A stretch of 64,000 bases of DNA from Planctomycetota bacterium (GCA_003389325.1 QQVE01000006.1:37282-101281), one strand, 5' to 3'. Positions 9,075 to 19,191 are shown, numbered from the stretch's first letter. The notes: generated by a model from the sequence alone, not told the origin. Program-made: numbers and translations.

Positions 9075-9089
9075 CAAGAATGATTCTTG
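9075..9089. promoter_or_regulatory. Candidate Fur/PerR-type operator upstream of the fur-like gene
   Basis: CAAGAAT-G-ATTCTTG is a perfect 15-bp palindrome with 7-1-7 geometry, the layout of Fur/PerR boxes (Fur core TGATAAT-N-ATTATCA). It lies 81 bp upstream of the Fur-family start codon, where a promoter operator would be expected. Identity as the binding site is inferred. Confidence 0.55.
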
Positions 9090-9211
9090 ATTGTAGGCGA
9101 TTCCACGGCCGGTGTCAGCCCCCAGGGGACAAGTGGCGATTCGCTTGCGCGGGTCGCACTCGGCACATGCATGTGCCGGCTACGGTGCGAAAACGTGCCT
9201 CGCCGGACCGC

Positions 9212-9490
9212 TTAGGCGATCTCGTCCAGCAGTCGTTCGACGGCCAGGTCGAGCTTGTCTTCGGTCTCGTACGTGCCTTCCAAAATGGCGGCACGCAGCG
9301 ATTCGACGCGGTCGGCCCGGATGTCGGGCACTTCGGCCATTTGGCTGGCGATGCGGCCGGCTTCCGAGATGTCGAGACGGTCGCCGACGCCTTGCGTTTC
9401 GGGCTTGGCAGCCTGCTCGAGCGAGCGCGTGGCGTGCGGACCTTGGACGTGTTGAGCGCCGTGAACTTGCGAAGGGCCGTAAATCTGCAT
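9212..9490 (-). CDS. flgM: FlgM-like anti-sigma-28 factor
   Basis: 92 residues from MQIYGPSQVHGAQH, preceded by GGGGAGA on the coding strand. FlgM binds the flagellar sigma factor FliA until the hook is finished and is then exported. The N-terminus is polar and likely disordered, and the C-terminal half carries the family's helical segment: GDRLDISEAGRIASQM, then DIRADRVESLRAAILEGTYE and LAVERLLDEI. No other flagellar gene lies nearby, so a role outside flagella is not excluded. Confidence 0.8.
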   Translation of the reverse strand: MQIYGPSQVHGAQHVQGPHATRSLEQAAKPETQGVGDRLDISEAGRIASQMAEVPDIRADRVESLRAAILEGTYETEDKLDLAVERLLDEIA

Positions 9491-10167
9491 GTCAATCTCC
9501 CCTGGCAACGATACTGCGCCGGAAGGCGGTCGGCAAAGACCGGGTCCGGTACAAGACGTATTTGCCAAAACGAACTTGGATTACTGGGAAATGGCCGGTT
9601 CAATGGCAACGCTCAGTTTCGTGCAGTTCCGATTCACTTGTTCGTCGGCAGACCCAGGCTCGAAAGAGCCGCGATTGGTTGAATGGGTCGGACGAACCTC
9701 CTGGAATCGGCACGCTGCTGTCACGATCCTTGCGTTGCTCTACGCTTACCGGCGCCGCAATCCATGTCGGGAGTCGACCTCGCGAGCGCGGAAGTGAGCA
9801 CCCTGGTTATCGGCGCGCCGGGGGGGCGTCATTGAACGAAAGTTGGGCCCTCCATGTTGCGGCCGTGCCAGCAGGGGCGCAACCGCGGGGTTTTTGCGTG
9901 GCGTTTTGGCGACGTGCGTTTCACGCGCGCCCCGTTTGGGGCGGGGGATTATAGAAATGCCCCCAAGCGGCCGCAAGATCGAAACGCCGCACAACCGCCC
10001 TCGCAAATTCGACCCGTACAAGCGATGCCAGCACGTAGTAACCGCCCCGGCCGGTCGTGCTTGCGCAACCCCCCGATTTCTTCCGAAACTCAAGTGCCGT
10101 GCAGGGGTTTCATCTCTAAGACGCCCCCCGGCGTCGGCGACAGGCAAACTTTCCAGGAGTAGCAACC
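9491..10167. other. Divergent intergenic region, 677 bp
   Basis: No gene recognised; the open frames here have no family features. It contains the leader of flgM (minus) and of the EF-hand gene (plus). A small GC-rich inverted repeat CGCCCCGTTTGGGGCG lies near 9930-9945. AGGAG at about 10154 serves the EF-hand gene. Confidence 0.4.
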
Positions 10168-11238
10168 GTGACGCGATTGAGCTTACTTGTGGCCATGCTG
10201 GCGGTGATCATGCTGGCAGGGGCGGCGGCACCTTGGGCAGCCCGGGCGGACGATGCAGACTCGAGTGCTCCGGGGCCTGCCGAGTTGTTCGAGCAACTCG
10301 ACGTCGACGGCGACGGGCTGCTGGGCGACGACGAGATTCCCGAGGACAAGAAGTCGCTGTTCTCGCGCTTGCTGCGGCGCGGCGACGCCAACGACGACGA
10401 CAAGCTGACCGTCGACGAATTCGCCCAGGGACTTTCCGGCGGCTCGGCGGGTGCAGAAGAAGACAAGCCCGAGCGTCCTGCCCGCGGTCAGCGGGGGCGC
10501 GGTGATCGCGACGGCAGTAATCGCGGCCGCGGCGGCGAGTTCTTCAAGCGGCTCGACCGCGACGGCGACGGCAAGGTGACGCTCGAAGAAGTGCCCCAGC
10601 CGGGACGCGAACGTTTCCAGAAGTTGCTCGAGCGGGCCGACCAGGACGACGACGGAGCGCTCACGCTACGCGAGTTCGCCCGCGGTGCAGCGCAGGCCGG
10701 CCGCCCAGGAGCCCCCGCAAAGCGTACGCCCGGGCAGCCGGGGAGCGACCGGCGTCCCGATTCGGCGCAGTTCTTCGATCGGGCCGATCGCAACGGCGAC
10801 GGCAAGCTCACCGCCGACGAAGTGCCCGAAGAACGTCGCGAGCGGATCGAGCGCCTGATCGAGCGGGCCGACAAGGACGGCGACAGCGCCCTGTCGAAGG
10901 GGGAGTTTGCCGCCGCGATGAGCGTCGTGCGGGCTCGCCAGGCGGGTCAGCCGCCGCGCAAGCGCCCCGACGCTTCGCCGGGCGACGCGAAGAAGCCGGG
11001 CCAGAAGCGTGATCAGAAAGGAGCGAAGAAGACGGCCCGGGCCGGCGGCCCCAAGCGTCAGCCGATGGGTGAGCGGATGGGACTGTTCGCGGCGCTCGAT
11101 GCCGACGGCGACGGGAGCCTGAGCAGCGAGGAGATCTCCGCGGCGCCCGAAGTGCTCAAAAAGCTCGATCGCGACGACGACGGCACGCTCTCGCCGCGCG
11201 AAGCGCTGGGCCGCGCCCGGGCGAAAAACAAAAACTGA
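10168..11238 (+). CDS. Secreted EF-hand calcium-binding protein with eight loops
   Basis: 356 residues from GTG, with AGGAG about 10 bases upstream. Signal peptide MTRLSLLVAMLAVIMLAGAA then a cleavage region APWAARA. Eight canonical EF-hand loops are visible, in pairs, starting near D45, D73, D130, D158, D207, D235, D311 and D334 (e.g. DVDGDGLLGDDE, DRDGDGKVTLEE, DADGDGSLSSEE). Linkers are basic and Pro/Gly/Arg/Lys-rich (residues 95-125, 173-200, 258-300). Likely periplasmic or cell-surface calcium binder; a structural or signalling role cannot be told apart. Confidence 0.9.
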   Translation: MTRLSLLVAMLAVIMLAGAAAPWAARADDADSSAPGPAELFEQLDVDGDGLLGDDEIPEDKKSLFSRLLRRGDANDDDKLTVDEFAQGLSGGSAGAEEDKPERPARGQRGRGDRDGSNRGRGGEFFKRLDRDGDGKVTLEEVPQPGRERFQKLLERADQDDDGALTLREFARGAAQAGRPGAPAKRTPGQPGSDRRPDSAQFFDRADRNGDGKLTADEVPEERRERIERLIERADKDGDSALSKGEFAAAMSVVRARQAGQPPRKRPDASPGDAKKPGQKRDQKGAKKTARAGGPKRQPMGERMGLFAALDADGDGSLSSEEISAAPEVLKKLDRDDDGTLSPREALGRARAKNKN

Positions 11239-11649
11239 ACAATTCGCCGTACGCTGACGAACCGATGTTGCCGTAGACGGGCACGAGCAGCGTCAGGTTC
11301 CGAACAGGCATCGGGCTGCACGCGGCTCGATGCCTGTTTCGTTTTCTAAGGGGGACGCAGGGCGAGATGAGGCGATTTGGCAGCAAGATCGTGCCGCGGC
11401 GACGCGTTTTGGCAGAGTGACGTCCCAAGTGTCCTGCGGAATTCCTGGCCCGCGGCGAGCGCGATCGGCCGTTTTTGCCGGCCCCGTTCGTTGCGACCGC
11501 GCGAACCCGAACCCAAAGTGCCGCTGTCCCGTATAAAGGGAAGGGAAAGCCGAGTTCTCGGACCACGTTTTGCAAAGATTGCTCGGCCATCGGGGAATAG
11601 AGGAATGAAGGCGAGCGACTCGTCCCACCGCAACCGAGGAGAAGGCACG
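11239..11649. other. Intergenic region with terminator and short leader
   Basis: Contains the hairpin terminator at 11303 and the leader of the 65-residue gene at 11650. Nothing else is recognised. Confidence 0.45.
11303..11346 (+). terminator. Rho-independent terminator after the EF-hand gene
   Basis: An 11-bp perfect stem AACAGGCATCG/CGATGCCTGTT (11303-11313 with 11328-11338) with a 14-nt loop, followed by TCGTTTTCT. It lies 65 bp past the EF-hand stop codon. Confidence 0.7.
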
Positions 11650-11847
11650 ATGGTCCACGACTTTCCGCCAGGCGCCAGAGCACGTGATGACGAAGCCAGC
11701 CGAGCGGCCCAGGCGGTGCGTTCGTACGCCGCGTTCGAACGCTGGATGGACACGCAGCTCGAGGAGTTGGTTAGCCGCTGGATTCACACCGCCGCCCCCA
11801 ACGCCAGCCGCCCCACCCACTCCTGGCGGAACATGCGCCGCGATTGA
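11650..11847 (+). CDS. Small hypothetical protein
   Basis: 65 residues beginning MVHDFPPGARARDDEASRAA, preceded by a strong ribosome binding site (GAGGAGAAGG, 6-7 bases upstream). It is charged with an amphipathic central helix (YAAFERWMDTQLEELVSRWI), a basic tail and no membrane segment. I recognise no family. The good binding site and clear start argue that it is expressed. It stands alone between a terminator and a family C repeat. Confidence 0.6.
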   Translation: MVHDFPPGARARDDEASRAAQAVRSYAAFERWMDTQLEELVSRWIHTAAPNASRPTHSWRNMRRD

Positions 11848-11891
11848 TCGACGCGGCCGTCCCCTTCTTGCATCGGGTACAGCCGCCAAGA

Positions 11892-12044
11892 GTAGCAGGC
11901 TCACTCCGTGAGCCGTCGCAGAAGTGCCGTGGTGTCGTGGTGCCGTAGTGCCGTGGGCCTAAGCGAGCGCTCGCTACGGTTGATGCTAACGACGGTGGGA
12001 TATCCAGCGAGGTGCTGCTACGGCTCACGGAGTGAGCCTGCTAC
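11892..12044. repeat. Family C repeat pair
   Basis: Left arm GTAGCAGGCTCACTCCGTGA with GCCG at 11892-11915 and right arm CGGCTCACGGAGTGAGCCTG with CTAC at 12021-12044 are perfect reverse complements over 24 bp, separated by about 105 bp. It lies at the 3' ends of the convergent 65-residue gene and the hydrolase gene. Confidence 0.85.
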
Positions 12045-12051
12045 TTTACTC

Positions 12052-14268
12052 TTACGGCCGGGCGAGCCATTTCGCGGCTTCGGCGATGCGGCCTTCGGCG
12101 GGGCCGTTGTGGGCGTGCAGCATGCCGCCGGCGCCGCTGGCCGTGTAGGCGGCGCTGACCAGGCCCGGCGTCATCGGACTCTCATCGGCGAGCCATAGTT
12201 CGCCGGGCGCTGCCAGCGCCAGCAAGCCCGGCACGTCGCAGTACTTGACGGCGCCAGGAATGAAGTTCACGTCACCGATCGACGTGAGCTTGCCGAAACG
12301 GAACCCGCCGGTGTCGATCGCCGCCCGCGAGACCGCCTCCCGGGCTTGAGCTCGCGCGGCCGCCGCCCACGCACCGGCCGCGCCCGTGGCCAGCAGATCG
12401 ACGCGCGGCTTTTCGTCGCGATAGTTCTGGAAGTACGACACCAGCGTGAGCACGTCGCCGGTGCGGTTGGCAAACAGCGTGGGGTTGTAGCCCCAGGTGT
12501 AGCCGGCGAATTGACGCGGGTTGTCGACGCGGCGGGTCTGCTCTAGTGGTTTGCCGTCGGCCAAAAACTCGCCCTGGAACAGCAGGTCGGCCCCCACCAC
12601 CGCGCTGCCAGCGGCCAGAAGCTGCGCCACGCCGGGCGCGAGATTGCCGTCGCCGCCCCATAGCGCGGCCTTGCCTTGCTCGTCGACCCAGATCACCACG
12701 CGCTTATTCCATTCGGCGGTCGGATGCAGGATGACGATCGGCAGTTCTTCGCCGCGGCCCTTGTCACGCAGCAGCCCGAAAGTCACCTGGCCGGCGGGCT
12801 CGGTGGCTTCGCCCTTCTGCTCGAACTCGAGCGTTTCGGCCGGCGGGAGATCGCGGCCCAGGAGCACGTCCCAGCCGCCGCCCACCACTTGGCGAAACCG
12901 CTCGAGCGATGCCGCGTCGCTGGGGGTGAGCGCCGCGATCTGCTGCTTGGAGACGTCGGTCAGGTGCTTCACCAGCGAACGCTCGTAGTCGGGCCCGTCG
13001 GGCGGTCGCGGATGGTTCTCGTCCCAAACGGTCATCTCCGGCACGGATAGCAGCGCGAAGTCTTCCTCGATCACCGGCTCGGGCAGGCCCAGCCCCAGGT
13101 GCTTGTTCATGAACTGATACATCACTTCGCGGCTGACGAAGTTGTAGTTGTGGCCGAACTGCGGCAGCACCTTGCCCATCACCGCATCCGGCACGCCGAG
13201 CATGGCGTAGTGTGCTTTCAGTTGCGGCAGGCCCTTTTCGGCCAGTTCCTTGGTCCAGTCGTCGGCGCCGGTCATGCCCAAGGGGCGCGGAGCCGTGAGG
13301 GCCGCGAACTCGACGTTGCCCGTGCCGACCCGCAGGTGGCAGCAGTTCTCGCAGGTGCAGCCGCCCTGCATGGCGGTCGAGACCATCACGGCGGGAAACA
13401 CGGCCGCGGGGCGCTCGTCGATCGCCGCGAGAATGAACGTCTGCGTGCCGCCGCCGCTGGCGCCGGTCACGGCGATGCGCGCCGGATCCACCTCGGGCAG
13501 CTCGCTCAGCCAGTCGAGCGCGCGCAGCGAGTTGTAGGTTTGCAGGCCCATCACGTTTTGCAGCCGCAGCTCGGCCTGGGTGCTGAAGAAGCCCCAGTTC
13601 TCGGGCGTGTCAAACTCGGGACGCTGCTCGGAAAAGCCGTGTGCCAGCGACGAGGGGATCTGCACGCTGTCGGCATAGCCCAGCATGTCGTAATGAAACA
13701 CGACGCACCCCATCCGCGCCAGTTGCATGCAGCGGGCCTGCAACGGCGAGCGGCCGGAGTTTTCGAACCGCTCGGCCCCGGCCACGATTTGCTCGCGGGC
13801 CTTTTCCACCCCGGCGTCGTGAAAGCGCCCGTTGGCAAAGTGTCCGTGCGGCGAGAGCACGGCCGGCAGCTTGCCCTCTCTGCCCTTGGGACGGTACAGG
13901 TTGCCGGTGACGAAGTGGCCCGGGTAGCTCTCCAGGTACACGCGCTGGACGGTGTAGGTGTCGCGGTCCACCTTGCCGTGCACCACGGCGTTGGGCGGCG
14001 TGCGCTCGGGCATGGGCCAGAGGCCGTTGGCCACCAGAATGCGGCGCCGCACGTCGGCTGCGCGCGCGGACCAGGCTTCGGGAGTTTCCGACGGCGTGAA
14101 CGGGAAGTAGCCGTTGAGATCCTTAAGCGGGCCGAGGCGCGCATCCGCAGGCAGCTCGCCCTCGGGAAGGACATCGACCGGCCCGGCCGCGGCCACCGAC
14201 AACAGCAGCAGCCCGGCAGCGATCGAAAGCGCCGCGTGACGCGCATGCGAAATGAGAAGCAGCGACAT
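12052..14268 (-). CDS. Secreted alpha/beta hydrolase (acetyl xylan esterase-like)
   Basis: 738 residues, ATG start at 14268 (a TTG eight codons upstream is possible). An N-terminal signal peptide (LSIAAGLLLLSVAAAG) is followed by a large alpha/beta hydrolase domain with HGHFANG as a likely oxyanion region and the nucleophile elbow G-A-S-G-G-G near residue 270. The rest resembles the acetyl xylan esterase/dienelactone hydrolase-like exported proteins typical of planctomycetes. A Cys-rich stretch MQGGCTCENCCHLRV is unusual for the fold. The likely job is extracytoplasmic carbohydrate-ester hydrolysis, inferred. Confidence 0.8.
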   Translation of the reverse strand: MSLLLISHARHAALSIAAGLLLLSVAAAGPVDVLPEGELPADARLGPLKDLNGYFPFTPSETPEAWSARAADVRRRILVANGLWPMPERTPPNAVVHGKVDRDTYTVQRVYLESYPGHFVTGNLYRPKGREGKLPAVLSPHGHFANGRFHDAGVEKAREQIVAGAERFENSGRSPLQARCMQLARMGCVVFHYDMLGYADSVQIPSSLAHGFSEQRPEFDTPENWGFFSTQAELRLQNVMGLQTYNSLRALDWLSELPEVDPARIAVTGASGGGTQTFILAAIDERPAAVFPAVMVSTAMQGGCTCENCCHLRVGTGNVEFAALTAPRPLGMTGADDWTKELAEKGLPQLKAHYAMLGVPDAVMGKVLPQFGHNYNFVSREVMYQFMNKHLGLGLPEPVIEEDFALLSVPEMTVWDENHPRPPDGPDYERSLVKHLTDVSKQQIAALTPSDAASLERFRQVVGGGWDVLLGRDLPPAETLEFEQKGEATEPAGQVTFGLLRDKGRGEELPIVILHPTAEWNKRVVIWVDEQGKAALWGGDGNLAPGVAQLLAAGSAVVGADLLFQGEFLADGKPLEQTRRVDNPRQFAGYTWGYNPTLFANRTGDVLTLVSYFQNYRDEKPRVDLLATGAAGAWAAAARAQAREAVSRAAIDTGGFRFGKLTSIGDVNFIPGAVKYCDVPGLLALAAPGELWLADESPMTPGLVSAAYTASGAGGMLHAHNGPAEGRIAEAAKWLARP

Positions 14269-14414
14269 GGGGAGAGCAACTCGCGAAAACAAGTTGGTTT
14301 TGGTAGGTTTCGGGCCGATGTATAGCTAAGTACCTGTCTAGAATATGCGCAAACTAGGATGATTACCAGTCGCCCGAGAGCCGGTCGACCTGCTGACCAC
14401 GTGGGGAGCACGCC

Positions 14415-15062
14415 ATGGAGAGGGCCCCGACCGTGAACGAAACCGATTGGGTCACGCTCGCGTCGACCGACACCCAACGCTCGCAACTGCTGCTGAACCT
14501 GCTAAAAGAGCACGGTATCGACGCCCAAATCGCCGGCGGAAATTCCGCGCTGGGCGATCTGCCCATGCGATCGGTGCTGATCCCCGCCGAGCAGTCCGAG
14601 GCCGCCCGAGCCGTGCTGACCGGCGTGGCCGAGTCGATGCGCGAGGGCAGTTCGTCGCCCGAGCTGGCGGAGTTGGAGAGCCTGGTGGGGGAGGACGACC
14701 CCTGGCCGGTGTGCATCCACTGCGGCCGGGCGCGAACGACTCGGTGCCCGGTGTGCTCGACTTCGGGCGAACATTTCGAGCAGGCGTTCATGCCGCATGT
14801 GCCGATCGAGGGAGCCAGCGCGCCGGAGCGAGCGCTGGTGATCTGCCCTACCTGCGACGAGGCGTTTGCGCCGGAGTATCTTTCGCGGTGCGAGTGGTGC
14901 GGGCATCAGTTCAGCGACGGCATCGCGCCGCCGCCGGAGGATTTCGCGCCGCCCGTGCCGTCGGCGTTCGCGGAGATCGGGTTGCGGGCGGTGGCGATGG
15001 CCGCGGTGCTGGTGGCGCTGATGGGCGCGCTGGCGGGGTGGTTTTATTTCGTGCTGCGGTAG
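14415..15062 (+). CDS. DUF2007-like zinc-ribbon protein with C-terminal membrane helix
   Basis: 215 residues. The N-terminal 70 or so residues resemble the DUF2007 putative signal-transducing domain (WVTLASTDTQRSQLLLNLLK, then EHGIDAQIAGG). Two zinc-ribbon modules follow: CIHC with CPVC, and CPTC with CEWC. The last 30 residues are a hydrophobic helix (AVAMAAVLVALMGALAGWFY), placing it in the membrane with the zinc domains probably in the cytoplasm. Partners are unknown. Confidence 0.7.
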   Translation: MERAPTVNETDWVTLASTDTQRSQLLLNLLKEHGIDAQIAGGNSALGDLPMRSVLIPAEQSEAARAVLTGVAESMREGSSSPELAELESLVGEDDPWPVCIHCGRARTTRCPVCSTSGEHFEQAFMPHVPIEGASAPERALVICPTCDEAFAPEYLSRCEWCGHQFSDGIAPPPEDFAPPVPSAFAEIGLRAVAMAAVLVALMGALAGWFYFVLR

Positions 15063-15134
15063 GGAGCGCGCGGCGGCGAATGTGGGTCAGGGGAGGATGA
15101 ACCGGGCGCAGGTGGAAGCGACGACTTGCGGCGC

Positions 15135-15164
15135 GACGCGCCGTCGCCGGTGGCTCCGGGCTAA
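15135..15164. repeat. Family B repeat, single right arm
   Basis: GACGCGCCGTCGCCGGTGGC followed by TCCGGGCTAA, between the convergent zinc-ribbon gene and thiC. No left arm is recognised. Confidence 0.7.
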
Positions 15165-15185
15165 GCGGGGACGGTGGACGAAGGG

Positions 15186-16634
<1,449 letters not shown>

Positions 16635-16736
16635 CTATCGGTCGTGGCCCAATTGTCAATCGACCCGCGACGTCGGATGTTCCGCTGAGATAACGCTTTC
16701 TGATGCTGTGCGTGCGTCCCCGTGCGCGAGCCCGCC

Positions 16737-17798
16737 TCAGGTGATCTTCATTGCCTTGACCGGCGCCGCCTCGTATAGCTCGGTGGCGTAGTCGGCCAGC
16801 AGCTCGCGATCGGCCGGCGTGAACGTCGTGTCGCCGCGCACCGTGGCCAGGTTCTGCTCCACGTCGCTGGGGAGCGAGACGCCCACGTTGAGCATCGAGA
16901 CCCGCGGGTCTTGCAGCACCCAGCGGATGGCCGCCCCGGGCAGCTTCTTGCGGCGGGCCTCGTCGTAGTCGGCCACCATGTTCTTCGAGTTGTGGCTCAA
17001 CATGTTAGCGCCCATGATCTTCATGGCCACGATGGCCATGCCGCGCTCGTGGGCCGCGTTCATGCACAGATTGCGGTGCTCGACGTTGGTGTTGGAGAGC
17101 ATCGTGTCCATGCCGCGGCGCATATAGCCGTAGGCCAAAAGCACCTGGTCGAAGCCGTCGGTCTCGATCATCTTGTGCACGGTCTCGAAGGCTACGTGCG
17201 TGGTGAGCCCGATGAACCGCAGCAGCTTCTCGTCGCGCAGCTTGACCAGCTCGGCGTGGATCTTCATCGCGCCGTCGGAGCCCACGGCCTCGATGGCCGG
17301 GCTGTGGACCTGCACGCAATCGACGTAGTCCATGCCCAACTCGTCGAGCGATTTCTCGACGGTCTCGCGGGTGCGCTTGGGATCGGCCACGTGGCACTTG
17401 GTGGCGATGTAGCAGTTTTCGCGCACGTCCTTGAGCGCCGTGCCGACGATGCGCTCGCTCTCGCCGTAGACCCGCGCGGTGTCGAAGTAACGGATGCCGC
17501 CGTCGTAGCCCTTGCGAACCATGGCCACGCGCTCGTCGAACGAGAGCAGCGGCACGCCGTAAGCCGCGTTGAAGATCCGCACGAAGGCCGATCCGCCCAT
17601 GCCGAGCACCGGCAGCTTGTGCCCCGTCTTGCCGAAGGGACGTAGCGGAACGCCCGCGGGGCCAACGTCGATGCTCTTGGTCGCCGGCGCCGTGGCCTCG
17701 GCCAGTGGGCTGCCCAACAGCGTGCTGCCGGCGGCGGCCAGCGCTCCGGTCTTCAAGAAGCGGCGGCGATCCGACTTGTGCGTGCCATTGTGCGCCAT
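16737..17798 (-). CDS. Tat-exported aldo/keto reductase
   Basis: 353 residues; ATG at 17798 with GGAGGAT upstream. The N-terminus has a twin-arginine signal (SDRRRFLKTGALAAAGSTLL), so the protein is exported folded, probably with bound NADP(H). The aldo/keto reductase core follows: RPFGKTGHKLPVLGMGG, RYFDTARVYGESE with the catalytic Asp/Tyr, and Lys and His blocks (YIATKCH, DYVDCVQVHSP). The substrate is unknown. Exported reductases of this sort are frequent in planctomycetes. Confidence 0.88.
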   Translation of the reverse strand: MAHNGTHKSDRRRFLKTGALAAAGSTLLGSPLAEATAPATKSIDVGPAGVPLRPFGKTGHKLPVLGMGGSAFVRIFNAAYGVPLLSFDERVAMVRKGYDGGIRYFDTARVYGESERIVGTALKDVRENCYIATKCHVADPKRTRETVEKSLDELGMDYVDCVQVHSPAIEAVGSDGAMKIHAELVKLRDEKLLRFIGLTTHVAFETVHKMIETDGFDQVLLAYGYMRRGMDTMLSNTNVEHRNLCMNAAHERGMAIVAMKIMGANMLSHNSKNMVADYDEARRKKLPGAAIRWVLQDPRVSMLNVGVSLPSDVEQNLATVRGDTTFTPADRELLADYATELYEAAPVKAMKIT

Positions 17799-17997
17799 GG
17801 CGTATCCTCCGAGCGATGAGATGGTGGGAGGCTGGTGCGATAGCACGCTCGCTGGTCGTGCGCTTGCAACGCTCACGGCCACCAGAGGCGCAATCGCTCC
17901 GAGACGCCGTCGATTGTAGGGCGCGCCTTGGCAAAACACAAAAACTTTGAGGCGGGGGGCTCTGCGCGCCCCGGGGCCGCTGCCGTGCAGGCTCGTG

Positions 17998-18013
17998 TGG
18001 CACGCGGATTGCC
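17998..18013 (+). promoter_or_regulatory. Sigma-54-type promoter upstream of the TIGR03067-type gene
   Basis: TGGCACG-CGGA-TTGCC matches the -24/-12 consensus TGGCACG-N4-TTGC exactly, about 72 bp before the ATG at 18085. A GCGAGT-TAT-ACTCGC inverted repeat sits just 3' of it at 18015-18029. Function is inferred from the match; sigma-54 regulators are not visible here. Confidence 0.55.
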
Positions 18014-18084
18014 CGCGAGTTATACTCGCAAGTACGCGGGTCGATTGGGCACGGTCATTGCCGTTCCTTGTGGGAGAGACTGCA

Positions 18085-18498
18085 ATGAAACTCGCACTTC
18101 TGGCTGCCTTGGTCGCGCCGGCCGTCTCGGCCGCCCCGGCAAGCACCGATGACTCCGAGCTCAAGAAGCTGGCAGGCAAGTGGACCGTCGAATCGTTCGA
18201 TTTCGGCGGCGCCCCGGTCGAGTCGATGCAGGACGCCGTGCGCGAGTTCAAGGACAACACCTACACGCTCATTCCCAGCTCGGGCGCCAAGTACGACGGC
18301 ACGGTAAAGCTCGACGCCACGACCGAGCCCAAGCAGATCGACCTGGTCCTGCCCGACCGCGTGCTCAAGGGCATCTATCTTCTGGAAGGCGACCAGCTCA
18401 AGCTGGCCTACACCCTCGAGGGCGACGCCCGCCCCACCGCCTTCGAAAGCAAGCCCGACTCCGGCGTCGTGCTGGTCGTGCACAAGCGCGCGAAGTGA
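18085..18498 (+). CDS. Secreted TIGR03067-type protein
   Basis: 137 residues. Signal peptide MKLALLAALVAPAVSAAPAS, then a small beta-rich domain with LKKLAGKWTVESFDFGG and a C-terminal FESKPDSGVVLVVHKRAK, the pattern of the planctomycete-specific TIGR03067 domain whose function is unknown. The start is the ATG after GGGAGAG; a longer frame begins upstream but lacks the signal. The gene is preceded by a sigma-54-like promoter and followed directly by a family A repeat, two bases into which a TAG would occur. Confidence 0.85.
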   Translation: MKLALLAALVAPAVSAAPASTDDSELKKLAGKWTVESFDFGGAPVESMQDAVREFKDNTYTLIPSSGAKYDGTVKLDATTEPKQIDLVLPDRVLKGIYLLEGDQLKLAYTLEGDARPTAFESKPDSGVVLVVHKRAK

Positions 18499-18526
18499 TA
18501 CTAGCCCGAAGCGCAAGCGAGGGTCG
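18499..18526. repeat. Family A repeat, left arm, upstream of the frameshifted transposase
   Basis: TACTAGCCCGAAGCGCAAGC followed by GAGGGTCG begins immediately after the preceding gene's TGA. It is the near flank of the transposase pseudogene at 18586; inverted arms lie on its far side at 19092-19162. Confidence 0.85.
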
Positions 18527-18585
18527 CAAGATCGCGGTCGTTGATTCGCATTGCTTTGGAGCGGTTCGCCGAGCGAGCGACCCTC

Positions 18586-19048
18586 ATGAACGAACGTGAC
18601 GGCGTCATACTCCCGGAACCGCTGGCGTACTTTCTCACCTGGACGACCTATGGCACGTGGCTTCCCGGCGACGATCGAGGATGGGTCAAGTACCGCCACG
18701 GCCATCAACTTCCCGATGCGGTCCGCAACGAGAGCGCCAGGGCCCGAATGACGGAGGACGCTTGCCGTCTCTCGCCAGCCGAGCGGCAAGGAAACGATCG
18801 CTGAGCATTGCGAGATTCGCGGATGGACGCTCCATGCGATCAACTGCCGCGTCAATCATATGCACGTGGTGGTGACGGCGTCACAGCGTCCGGAGGAAGT
18901 TCGTCGACAGCTCAAGGCGTGGACGGCGCGCAAGCTGAATGAGGTGCGCAGACGAGACAATTGGTGGAGCGAGCGCGGGAGTCGACGGTATCTTAACGAC
19001 GAGAGCAGCCTTGAGGCTGCGATACGGTATGTGCGTGACGCGCAGTAG
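18586..19048 (+). pseudogene. REP-associated tyrosine transposase (RAYT, IS200-like) with one frameshift
   Basis: Begins MNERDGVILPEPLAYFLTWT with TYGTWLPGDDRGW, typical of Y1 transposases of the RAYT group. The frame breaks at about 18790 (after ...SPAERQ) and continues one base later as ETIAEHCEIRGW, NHMHVVV (the HUH motif) and LEAAIRYVRDAQ with the candidate catalytic Tyr; it ends at the TAG at 19046. The rebuilt protein would be about 153 residues. A single extra G explains the break, so a sequencing error or recent loss are both possible. It lies between family A repeats, its likely substrate. Confidence 0.8.
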
Positions 19049-19091
19049 GACGTGTCTGCGATGGGGCCGGGGGCGTGGTTCAGGCCCTTGC

Positions 19092-19162
19092 TACCCTCGC
19101 TTGCGCTTCGGGCTAATATGGCGAGAATTCCGTACACTAGCCCGAAGCGCGAGCGAGGGTCG
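19092..19162. repeat. Family A repeat pair downstream of the frameshifted transposase
   Basis: Inverted arms: TACCCTCGCTTGCGCTTCGG with GCTAATA (19092-19118) and ACACTAGCCCGAAGCGCGAG with CGAGGGTCG (19134-19162). The two arms differ at one internal position (TTGCGC versus GCGCGA), so they are not fully complementary. Confidence 0.85.
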
Positions 19163-19191
19163 TAGGATCGCATGGGAAACGTCGCGGACGG

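Noticed and set aside
17947..18084. Longer N-terminus of the TIGR03067-type protein
   Set aside because: The ATG at 18085 gives a clear signal peptide and has GGGAGAG upstream; the extension would include the sigma-54 promoter.
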